Source: M55B120 sp964426155
GTDB taxonomy: Bacteria > Actinomycetota > Humimicrobiia > Humimicrobiales > Humimicrobiaceae
Assembly: GCA_964426155.1 (NCBI GenBank)
Contig: CAYROY010000103.1
Coordinates: 1-19,459 of the forward strand
DNA: 19,459 nt
Direction of reading: 5' to 3'
In this document: piece by piece, positions 7,068 through 14,182 of the stretch
Layout of the letters: each line of letters begins with the position of its first letter
Position numbering within the stretch: position 1 is the first letter of the stretch
Notes under the pieces: generated by a model
What the model was told of the DNA's origin: nothing
The model's input: only the letters and a program-made list of their open reading frames with translations
Database searches by the model: none
Translations under genes and position numbers: made by a program

Positions 7068-7897
7068 TGAGAAAAAACATTATTACAAAAAATGTATTTA
7101 AAGTAATATTATTTGCAGTTATTGCCATAGTATGGTTATGGCCATTCTGGTGGATGCTAATAACCTCGCTTAAAACACCGCAGGAGATATTGCAATATCC
7201 TCCTACTCTTTATCCCCATAGTATATCTTTTAGCAGTTATATAGAAGTCTTTAGAAGGCTGCCATTGCTTGAATTTTTTAAAAACAGCCTTATAACTGCA
7301 TTTGGTGTAACTGTGGTAGCTGTTTTTACCTGTACTCTGGCAGGATACATTTTTGCTAAATTTAAGTTCAGGGGAAAGAATTTTTTATTTATTGCAATAC
7401 TTTCAACTATTATGATTCCGTTGACTGTTATCGTAATACCGCTTTACTTAATGGCTATTGCTGCAGGTTTAAGGAATACATTAATCGCTCTTATTATACC
7501 AGGCTGGGTGAATGCTTTAGGGATTTTTCTTGTTAGGAATTATCTGGCAGCAGTACCCGATAGCTATATTGAAGCTGCAAGAATAGATGGTTGTTCCGAG
7601 TTTAAAATTTATTTTAAGATTATCTTACCCTTACTCAAACCTGTTATAGCGGCAATATTTATTTTTATTTTTATGACAAACTGGGATTCCTTTTTTTGGC
7701 CGCTTGTTGTAATTGATACTGTTTCAAAGAGGACTCTGCCTCTTGGGCTTGGATTATTCACACAGGCATTTGGTGTCCAGGACTGGAATCTTATAATGGC
7801 GGCAACATTGATTTCGATTCTTCCAATGTTAATAATTTTCCTGTTTTTACAAAGATATTTTATACGAGGAATTTCATTAAGCGGGTTAAAAGAATAG
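7067..7897 (+). CDS. Carbohydrate-type ABC transporter permease (MalG/UgpE-like), 276 aa
   Basis: Second inner-membrane subunit, with about six helices and the EAA loop EAARIDGCSEFKIYFKIILP from residue 169. The N-terminal WPFWWMLITSLKTPQEI and the motif FLVRNYLAAVPDSYIEAARIDG mark the MalG side of the pair. The start is GTG at 7067, sharing its G with the TAG of the previous gene (TAGTG), which indicates translational coupling. No ATP-binding gene follows; the ATPase must come from elsewhere in the genome, as with shared MsmX-type ATPases. Confidence 0.92.
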   Translation: MRKNIITKNVFKVILFAVIAIVWLWPFWWMLITSLKTPQEILQYPPTLYPHSISFSSYIEVFRRLPLLEFFKNSLITAFGVTVVAVFTCTLAGYIFAKFKFRGKNFLFIAILSTIMIPLTVIVIPLYLMAIAAGLRNTLIALIIPGWVNALGIFLVRNYLAAVPDSYIEAARIDGCSEFKIYFKIILPLLKPVIAAIFIFIFMTNWDSFFWPLVVIDTVSKRTLPLGLGLFTQAFGVQDWNLIMAATLISILPMLIIFLFLQRYFIRGISLSGLKE

Positions 7898-7954
7898 AAT
7901 TGAATATTTTTTATTATTCTTGTTAAAAAATTTAATAAGAGGGGGTTCATGTAA

Positions 7955-9034
7955 TTGAACGGATATGAAAGGTTTATGACAGCATTGAAGGGTAAAGAAC
8001 CCGATATGGTTCCCTTATGGGAACTTATTATAGACAGACCAGTAATCGAAAACCTTTATGGGGATATAAGCCTGATTGATTTTGTAGAAAAAGAAGACCT
8101 GGATGGGCTAACCATATTTGAAGATAGCAAAATGGAACATATTGGAGGCATACATTACAGAAATGAGTGGAATATAATATGGGGGCTGGAGCCCAATGGC
8201 ATATATTATCCATTTGATGGACCGATAAAGTCATATAGCGATATAAAAAAATACTCCCTTCCGGATGCAGATGCCCCTTATCTTTATAAAACATTAAAGG
8301 AAGCTGTAAAAAGGTTCAAAGGGGAAAGGGCAATTGTATTTATTACCCATGAAACCTTTGAATATTCACATTATCTTTTTGGGGGTATGGATAAGTTATT
8401 TATAAACTACATAACAGAGCCCGATCTTGTAAAAGAGGTTTCAGATACTATATGGGAATACAAGAGAAGATCAATTGTAAATGCCATAGAGGCTGGTGCC
8501 GATGTAATAGTTACAGGTGATGATTATGCCGGAAGGATAGGCCCCCTTATGTCACCTGACCACTTCAGGGAGTTCATACTTCCATATCTAAAGAAAGCAG
8601 TGGATCTAACCCACAGCCTGGGTTCTTATTATATAAAGCATACAGACGGAAATCTCTGGAAGATACTTGATGATATAGTTGATACAGGAATTGATGTCCT
8701 GGATCCAATTGAGCCTATAGCACATATGGATATAGGGGATGTTAAAGAAAAATATGGTAAAAGGATTGCCCTTGCAGGAAATATTGATGTTACCGCAGTC
8801 CTTCCGATGGGAAGCAGGCAGGAGGTTATAGAGGCTGTAAAGGAGACCATTGCCAAAGCTTCTCCTGGTGGAGGACATATTATGGCTTCCAGCAATTCAA
8901 TACATCCGGGAGTGAAACCGGATAATTACAGGACAATGGTCGAGGCTACAAGGGAATATGGAAAATATCCCCTGGATGAGGAATTGATTAATAAGTATAA
9001 AAATAAAAAATATATAGAAAAATACGGAATGTGA
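7955..9034 (+). CDS. Uroporphyrinogen decarboxylase-family (URO-D fold) protein, 359 aa
   Basis: Member of the URO-D superfamily, which includes HemE and corrinoid or coenzyme M methyltransferases. Visible family features are NGYERFMTALKGKEPDMVPLWE at the start, GADVIVTGDDYAG near 181-192, the loop HTDGN at 229-233, DVLDPIEP, and the C-terminal GNIDVTAVLP and SSNSIHPGVKPDNYRTM. The Cys of the zinc motif HxC is Asp231 here, so it is not the MtaA zinc type, and it lacks the context of heme synthesis. The start is TTG at 7955, with GAGGGGG about 9 bases before it; this start is kept because it includes the conserved ERF segment. It lies 57 bases after the permease, in the same operon. A methyl-transfer or demethylation role on the imported compound is possible but inferred. 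Confidence 0.87.
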   Translation: MNGYERFMTALKGKEPDMVPLWELIIDRPVIENLYGDISLIDFVEKEDLDGLTIFEDSKMEHIGGIHYRNEWNIIWGLEPNGIYYPFDGPIKSYSDIKKYSLPDADAPYLYKTLKEAVKRFKGERAIVFITHETFEYSHYLFGGMDKLFINYITEPDLVKEVSDTIWEYKRRSIVNAIEAGADVIVTGDDYAGRIGPLMSPDHFREFILPYLKKAVDLTHSLGSYYIKHTDGNLWKILDDIVDTGIDVLDPIEPIAHMDIGDVKEKYGKRIALAGNIDVTAVLPMGSRQEVIEAVKETIAKASPGGGHIMASSNSIHPGVKPDNYRTMVEATREYGKYPLDEELINKYKNKKYIEKYGM

Positions 9035-9083
9035 TATTAAATTTTTGTGATTAATTTATTATTTTAGAGATAATTATTAAAAA

Positions 9084-10328
9084 ATGAATAGTAAAGTAAC
9101 TAATATACCATTACTCAGGAAAAAAAATGTAGATACAGTTCTGAATGTAATATGGGAAAAGAAAATAACGACAAGGAAAGAATTATCAAGAATAACTTCT
9201 ATTACTATTCCCACTATTTCTAATATTATATGCCTTCTTAAGGAGAAAAATCTCATCATGATAGGCGAGAAAGGAGAATCTACAGGTGGGAGGAATCCGG
9301 AGCTTATTGAATTTAATTCTTCCTCTTATTATGTTATTGGAATAAGTTTGAAAGTTTATAAAGTCCGGGGTTTTATAACCGACTTATTTGGGAAAAAAGT
9401 TAAAGAATTTGTAATCGATGCAGATTATTCTGGCGAACATGCTAATATACTCGGGCAGTTAAATATTGTAATGGAAAAACTTCTGGATAATTTTGAGGGT
9501 AAAGAAAAGATCCTGGGTATAGGTGTTGCATTTCCTGGTACTATTGATAGTGAGACTGGAATAGTAATGGATTCTCCTATAATAGGTAATGGCATAGGAG
9601 TAAACATTATTGATTTTATAGAAGGAAAATTTGGTTACAATACCTTTGTGGGCAATAATGCAAATCTTTGTGCTTTAAATGAGTACTGGTTTGGGCAGGG
9701 TATAAATAAAAAAAATATACTTTTTATATTTGCTGGATATGGAATTGGTAGTGGTATGGTAATAAATGGAGAAATATATACTGGTTGGAGGAATGCTGCA
9801 GGAGAAATAGGTCATTCTGTGATTAAAATAGATGGTGAGAGGTGTTACTGTGGAAATTATGGATGTCTGGAAACCATAGCTTCATATCCTGCCCTGTTTT
9901 CTGAATTTGTGAGAAGAGTAAAAGTAGGTGAGAAAACAAAATTAAGAGGAATAGCGGATAAAAAGTTTAGCATTAAATTGGTTAATGAAATCTTTGAGAG
10001 TGCAAAAGAAGGTGGCGAATTATCGAGTGCAATAATTAAAAGAATTGGAAGATATTTGGGAGTAGCTACTGCAAATTTGATAAATATATTAAATCCAGAA
10101 ATTATAATAATTGGAGGCGATTACATTAAAGTAAAAGACATTATTGAGGAATCAATAGTAGAGACAGCGAGGTTGCGTGCCTGGCACTCTTCCAAAGATA
10201 CGGAGATTGTTTTCACGGATTTTGGGCTGGATGCCTGTGTCTATGGAGCCTCCACTATAGTTATAAAGAATATTCTTGATAGAGGGTTAGATTATATTGA
10301 TGGTTGTATGCTCAAACAAATGATTTGA
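9084..10328 (+). CDS. ROK-family transcriptional regulator (NagC/XylR type), 414 aa
   Basis: Residues about 10-75 form a winged helix-turn-helix (TTRKELSRITSITIPTISNIICLL), followed by a ROK sugar-kinase-like domain. The zinc site is complete: H244 in GEIGH, and C254, C256 and C261 in CYCGNYGCLE. The usual catalytic Asp of ROK kinases (NDxN) is replaced: the protein has NNAN at 191-194, so it should sense a sugar without phosphorylating it. It follows the URO-D gene by 49 bases and probably controls the importer operon. Family members usually repress until the sugar binds. The operator was not found by eye. No ribosome site is evident before the ATG. Confidence 0.9.
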   Translation: MNSKVTNIPLLRKKNVDTVLNVIWEKKITTRKELSRITSITIPTISNIICLLKEKNLIMIGEKGESTGGRNPELIEFNSSSYYVIGISLKVYKVRGFITDLFGKKVKEFVIDADYSGEHANILGQLNIVMEKLLDNFEGKEKILGIGVAFPGTIDSETGIVMDSPIIGNGIGVNIIDFIEGKFGYNTFVGNNANLCALNEYWFGQGINKKNILFIFAGYGIGSGMVINGEIYTGWRNAAGEIGHSVIKIDGERCYCGNYGCLETIASYPALFSEFVRRVKVGEKTKLRGIADKKFSIKLVNEIFESAKEGGELSSAIIKRIGRYLGVATANLINILNPEIIIIGGDYIKVKDIIEESIVETARLRAWHSSKDTEIVFTDFGLDACVYGASTIVIKNILDRGLDYIDGCMLKQMI

Positions 10329-10344
10329 AAATTTTTAATTATGT

Positions 10345-10615
10345 TGGATCGAGGAAAAATGGAACCCAGGGAAAGAATGGAAATTACATGACGGCACTCC
10401 TGTACTTGTACCGGGACTGTTCAATACAGAAGAAAATACCGATGGCAGCATATACCAGTACCCCGGGGGGATAAAAACTGCCCCCGGGTACCAAAATGCC
10501 TGCCAGTGGATGGAGTTCTGGTTTTGGAGATATAGCATTTGTCCCGGGACCGGCACTTAAGGATCCAAAAGGAATAAGGGATATAGAAGAATGGTATATT
10601 TCTTTATTGGCTTAG
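10345..10615 (+). pseudogene. Frameshifted remnant of a second URO-D-family gene
   Basis: No intact frame exists, but two frames together spell a URO-D-family segment. The first (from about 10348) reads IEEKWNPGKEWKLHDGTPVL, then VPGLFNTEENTDGSIYQYPG; after a shift near 10485-10495 the second reads KMPASGWSSGFGDIAF, then PALKDPKGIRDIEEWYISLLA and TAG at 10613-10615. The pattern 'W.l.DGTPVlVPg.fn...dG.iy.YP.GD...pPSg.MP' followed by 'D...EW' is what I know from the N-terminal half of the longer URO-D-type methyltransferases. The true N-terminus and the whole C-terminal barrel are missing. It lies 16 bases after the ROK gene, so the operon probably once ended with this second paralogue. The opposite-strand open frame here is a shadow. 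Confidence 0.7.
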
Positions 10616-10617
10616 CC

Positions 10618-11730
10618 TTATTTTAAATTTTCAGGATTGAGGCATTCAAGTTCAGGTATTACAAACCTACCGTCTTTCCTTATAAGCTTTCCGGGAGAGT
10701 ATATCTCTCCGCCGCCCTGTTGGGGAGTCTGTATCAGTACGAGATCCCAGTGTATTGCAGAATTATTATTATTGGATGCCTCATCATAGCATTTTCCGGG
10801 GGTTAGATGTATACTTCCCATTATCTTTTCATCAAAGAGGGGATCATTAATGGCTTCTGTAATGTAAGGATTAAGTCCTATGGCAAACTCGCCAAGATAC
10901 CTTGAACCTTCGTCTGTGTCGAGTACCTGGTTTATCTTTTCAGTGAGGTTTGCAGAAGCTTCAACTATCTTACCTTCTCTGAACCTGAAGTATATGTTCT
11001 CATATGTAGTGCCCTGATAAACAGCCGGTGTGTTAAAAGAGAGCTCACCTTCTAAAGATTCCCTTACAGGAGCAGTAAATACTTCACCGTCAGGAATATT
11101 ACTCTCTCCAGCTGCTTTTATAGTAGGTATATCTTTTATTGAAAACCTTAGATCTGTTCCAGGCCCCTTAATATAAACCTTATCTGTCCTGTCCATAAGC
11201 TCGATGATGCTGTCCATTGCCTTTGACATCTTTGAATAATCCAGGGTACATACATCAAAATAAAAATTCTCAAAGGCCTCAAGGCTTGTACCGGCAAGCT
11301 GGGCCATTGAGTTATTTGGCCACCTAAGTACCACCCATTTAGTATTTTTAACCCTTTCGTCAGATACTATACTGCTGTAATCCCTCATATATGAATTCAT
11401 TTTTTCGGAAGTAAGGTCCCCCAGTTCATTTATATTATCATGTGCCCTTATTCCGATAAAAGCATCCATGTCTTTCATCTGTACCATATCATGCTTTACC
11501 ATAAGTGCCAGCTGGTCAGTTCTGCAGCCGGCTATTATTTCTCTCTGCAGGGTATCGTCTTTCTGGCCGACAAAGGGAATTGCCCCCTTTGCATATATTT
11601 CTCTTATGAGTGATCTTACAAGGGGAATAGCAGTAACCCCATAGAAATGTATAAGTACCTTTTCATTTTTTTTAACATTGCAGGAATAGCTGACCAGTGT
11701 TCTGGAAAGTTTCTCTATTCTTGGATCCAT
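10618..11730 (-). CDS. M29-family metallo-aminopeptidase, 370 aa
   Basis: Cytoplasmic aminopeptidase of the thermophilic metalloprotease family (AmpS, AmpT, PepS). All expected metal and catalytic positions are visible: E216 in PDGEVFTAP, E281 in GEFAIGLNP, H308 in GSIHLTPG, Y315, and H327 with D329 in AIHWDLV. The N-terminal half (residues 1-190) shows the usual Rossmann-like pattern, with RWPNNSMAQLAG at 137-148. The length is slightly shorter than the typical 400-410. The start is the ATG at 11728-11730 with a weak AAGGCGGA upstream. It lies 42 bases after the membrane-protease gene, and the two and thyA probably form one operon. It ends 2 bases from the convergent URO-D remnant. Confidence 0.92.
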   Translation of the reverse strand: MDPRIEKLSRTLVSYSCNVKKNEKVLIHFYGVTAIPLVRSLIREIYAKGAIPFVGQKDDTLQREIIAGCRTDQLALMVKHDMVQMKDMDAFIGIRAHDNINELGDLTSEKMNSYMRDYSSIVSDERVKNTKWVVLRWPNNSMAQLAGTSLEAFENFYFDVCTLDYSKMSKAMDSIIELMDRTDKVYIKGPGTDLRFSIKDIPTIKAAGESNIPDGEVFTAPVRESLEGELSFNTPAVYQGTTYENIYFRFREGKIVEASANLTEKINQVLDTDEGSRYLGEFAIGLNPYITEAINDPLFDEKIMGSIHLTPGKCYDEASNNNNSAIHWDLVLIQTPQQGGGEIYSPGKLIRKDGRFVIPELECLNPENLK

Positions 11731-11772
11731 TATTATTTTCCGCCTTTCAAATAAAAATATTAAATAAAAATT

Positions 11773-12561
11773 TTAATTCTTATAATCTTTTCTATATCTG
11801 AGCCAGAGGGCTGCTGCTGTAATTATAAGTGATATTATAGCTACATATACAGATATATAAAGCTGGTTGATATATCCGGCAGCATATAGTACCACACTGT
11901 AATTTAATACTGCATGCGCAAGGGAAGAAATAAGGTAGAACTGCCATCCGCGGCCCCTGAAAAGTCCCCATCCTGCTATGGCACTTGATGCTGTATGGAA
12001 TGCAACTGTAAAAAACCTTTCCCAGAATGGAAGCAATCCATAAATAACACCGGTAGTGGAAATAGAGCTGGCAATATTCCAGCCAGAAGCAAAAAGGCTG
12101 TTGTGTATCCACACGGCTTCAAAAATACCGAAACCCAGTCCGGCAACGGCACCAAGAACTAGGCCTGTTTTTGGATTTATGGGTGGTTTTATTTTTCGCC
12201 GGATAAATATTACAGGTATAAGTTTAGCTCCCTCCTGTATAAGTCCTGAATAAAGTATCTGTGGTATAATAGCCAGCAGGATCCAGTTCATAAGTACATC
12301 CTGGCTCCAAAAAATGTTCATAACATCTGTCGTAAGTGACTGAAGGGGAACCTGAACAAAACATACAAGTGTCCATGTAAGAAAGGCACTTATTGACATA
12401 ACAGCCCATGAAGATCCCTTGCCAAGAACAGGAGTAAAATATGCGGCATACCAGATAGCACCGAAAATCAGGCCAAGACCAATGCCTATGGCCAGGTTAT
12501 GTACTGATATCCCTGGAAAATAAAAACCTGAGATAAATAAATCGCAAATATATCTGCCCAT
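11773..12561 (-). CDS. PrsW/YhfC-like predicted intramembrane metalloprotease, 262 aa
   Basis: Multi-pass membrane protein with about seven hydrophobic segments. It carries the polar motifs of the PrsW/YhfC/CAAX-protease-like group: QEGAK at 109-113, GFGIFEAVW with E148, ERFFTVAFHTASSAIAG with E181 and H189, and LAHAVLNY with H216 and N220. In this superfamily, paired Glu and His residues in the membrane are thought to bind the catalytic metal. The first motif is EG rather than EE, so activity is likely but not certain. The gene lies between thyA and the aminopeptidase with 42-base gaps on each side. A GAAGGA site lies about 10 bases before the ATG. The substrate is unknown. Confidence 0.7.
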   Translation of the reverse strand: MGRYICDLFISGFYFPGISVHNLAIGIGLGLIFGAIWYAAYFTPVLGKGSSWAVMSISAFLTWTLVCFVQVPLQSLTTDVMNIFWSQDVLMNWILLAIIPQILYSGLIQEGAKLIPVIFIRRKIKPPINPKTGLVLGAVAGLGFGIFEAVWIHNSLFASGWNIASSISTTGVIYGLLPFWERFFTVAFHTASSAIAGWGLFRGRGWQFYLISSLAHAVLNYSVVLYAAGYINQLYISVYVAIISLIITAAALWLRYRKDYKN

Positions 12562-12603
12562 TGAAGTATTATCCTTCAGATTGTAATTATATAATATTTA
12601 TTG

Positions 12604-13449
12604 CTATTTTTTCTCTGACCTAATTTTCTCTCTTGCCTCTTCGAAGAATGTTTCTGCAAAAGCAGTGGAGTAGGTCCTCTGCTCAAAGGACTTTGTTTTT
12701 AAAGTATTCAAAAACCCCCTGAAATCGTCAAAGTATGAACCATATATGTGGTAGCCGTCTGTTATGTCCACATAGCGGCCCGGTTTTACCGGTTCCCCGA
12801 TTCTGGACGATATCTTTTCAGCTATTTCCCGCTGGAGATCGGTAAGAGCAAAAATATTCATAAATGCTGCTTTATACGCATCCCTGGATCTCCAGTGGGT
12901 GTTCATGTTAAGGATTAGCCCTTCTTCAGGGTCCTCGAGTATTCTAAACCATGTCCTCTGAAGACATGGGGGTTCATGATGCATTGAATCAATATCTGGA
13001 GACCATGTTATGGCCTGAGCTCTTCTTGTATAAAAACAATTGACAAGATTCTGGATAACGGCATCTATCTGGTTCAGAGGACCTTTTTTTGAGGGGTAGC
13101 TAAAAAGCCTTTCATGATAACTGTATGACCATCCATGTTTTCCTATCCAGTGGTCATGAATTCCGAGGACTACTTCCTGTCTGTATATTTCCAGTTCATC
13201 AAGTCCGGTGGGTAATGCGCGGTGTATCCTGGGCTCTGAAAACGGTTCATGGATTACCATTATCATTGAGGCATCACGGCTGGGGGGATCATTGGGCCTG
13301 TCATATTGTGTTTTTATGGAAACCCCATTTTCCCAGAGGGTAATTAGTGATTTCTCCCAGGCTTCCGGAAGTGTCTTCCCTTCCACCTTAAGAACCGGAA
13401 TATAGCCGGTATCAAATGTTATATGTTTGGTGTTTTTCTTATCTGACAT
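12604..13449 (-). CDS. Thymidylate synthase-like protein (archaeal-type ThyA), about 281 aa
   Basis: Predicted to methylate dUMP to dTMP or a related pyrimidine nucleotide. Numbered from the ATG at 13449, the catalytic Cys is C162 in HHEPPCLQRTWFRI. The following LNMNTHWRSRDAYKAAFMN matches the ThyA R-S-x-D and inner-strand motif, and DGYHIYGSYFDDF corresponds to the conserved D-x-H-x-Y. The sequence departs from the E. coli-type pattern (no LGxPFNIA) and resembles the divergent archaeal thymidylate synthases. An extended N-terminal domain of about 60 residues is visible. The ATG at 13449 is preferred over an in-frame TTG at 13464 because GAGGGGG is 6 bases upstream of it. It is first in a run with the membrane protease and aminopeptidase. 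dUMP versus dCMP hydroxymethylation cannot be separated here. Confidence 0.82.
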   Translation of the reverse strand: MSDKKNTKHITFDTGYIPVLKVEGKTLPEAWEKSLITLWENGVSIKTQYDRPNDPPSRDASMIMVIHEPFSEPRIHRALPTGLDELEIYRQEVVLGIHDHWIGKHGWSYSYHERLFSYPSKKGPLNQIDAVIQNLVNCFYTRRAQAITWSPDIDSMHHEPPCLQRTWFRILEDPEEGLILNMNTHWRSRDAYKAAFMNIFALTDLQREIAEKISSRIGEPVKPGRYVDITDGYHIYGSYFDDFRGFLNTLKTKSFEQRTYSTAFAETFFEEAREKIRSEKK

Positions 13450-13610
13450 TTTATTCCCCCTCAAGTATCAGTTTTTCTATCAATAAGTTTCCTGACAAAG
13501 TAAGTTTTTAATAGTTTATCATAAAAGATTAAAACTATTTACCATGTCCTTTTAAATAAAGATATTTTCTAAAAAAATCCTTCTAAATTTTTATAAGTAA
13601 GCTTTTAGCA

Positions 13611-13626
13611 TGTAAAAAATTTTACA
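13611..13626. promoter_or_regulatory. Perfect palindrome TGTAAAA-AA-TTTTACA, candidate operator
   Basis: Two 7-base arms flank a 2-base centre. The right arm overlaps the candidate -35 of the nuoE promoter. The position fits a repressor site for the nuoEF operon. It does not match the usual Rex or Fnr consensus. Confidence 0.4.
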
Positions 13627-13651
13627 ATTATTAATTATTATTTGCTATAAT
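13622..13651 (+). promoter_or_regulatory. Candidate promoter of the nuoEF operon
   Basis: TTACAA (13622-13627) and an exact TATAAT (13646-13651) are separated by 18 bases; reading TTTACA from 13621 gives 19. The -10 is 48 bases before the proposed CTG start at 13700, a sensible leader length. Confidence 0.45.
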
Positions 13652-13699
13652 CAAATGAAAATTTATCTCATATCAATATGAAATAGGAAGGATAAGGCC

Positions 13700-14182
13700 C
13701 TGGATCTGCCGAAATATAAGCTTACCGCTGAGGAGAATCAAAAGGTAGATGATATTATCTCGCAGTATAGAAACAAAAAGAGTCTGCTGATACCTGTACT
13801 TCAAAAGATACAGGATACAATAGGATTTTTGCCTGTGGAGGCGCAGAAAAAAGTTTCCTGCGGCATAGCAGTACCCGAAAAAGATGTATATGGTGTTGTG
13901 ACTTTTTATTCATTTTTTACTATGATCCCACGCGGAAAAAATAATATAAGGGTCTGCATGGGGACTGCCTGTTTTGTAAAGGGAGCCGGTAAGATTGTCG
14001 AAAAGATAAGCAGGGAATTAAAAATCCAACCCGGTGAGACCACTCCTGACAGGATATATTCCCTGCAAATAAACAGGTGCCTGGGAGCATGCGGTCTTGC
14101 ACCTATCATGGTTATAAATGATAAGATATATCAGAAAGTAGATCCCGATAAAGCCATAGAACTTATTTACAGCTACAAATGA
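13700..14182 (+). CDS. NuoE/HydC-like [2Fe-2S] subunit, about 160 aa, with apparent CTG start
   Basis: Thioredoxin-like [2Fe-2S] subunit of NADH-oxidising complexes (NuoE, HydC/HymA, HndA type). The helical N-terminal region LLIPVLQKIQDTIGFLPVEA is followed by the cluster domain. The cluster ligands are CMGTAC (C-x4-C) and CLGAC (C-x3-C). No ATG, GTG or TTG exists in frame between the upstream TGA and the TTG at 13829, yet the 43 codons before that TTG encode conserved NuoE sequence. CTG at 13700 lies 7 bases after GGAAGGA (13686-13692) and gives the family's normal length, so it is the best start. CTG at 13706 is the alternative. The gene overlaps the NuoF gene by 4 bases (ATGA). The cellular partner beyond NuoF is not in view. 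Confidence 0.88.
   Translation: MDLPKYKLTAEENQKVDDIISQYRNKKSLLIPVLQKIQDTIGFLPVEAQKKVSCGIAVPEKDVYGVVTFYSFFTMIPRGKNNIRVCMGTACFVKGAGKIVEKISRELKIQPGETTPDRIYSLQINRCLGACGLAPIMVINDKIYQKVDPDKAIELIYSYK

Noticed and set aside
7955..9034. Calling the first URO-D protein HemE
   Set aside because: It lies in a sugar-importer operon without other heme genes and has the divergent pattern of the non-HemE superfamily members.
10335..10556. Minus-strand frame of 73 codons
   Set aside because: It is antisense to the URO-D remnant and shows no family resemblance.
13829..14182. TTG at 13829 as the start of nuoE
   Set aside because: It would delete conserved N-terminal NuoE sequence that is open in frame upstream and preceded by a good ribosome site.
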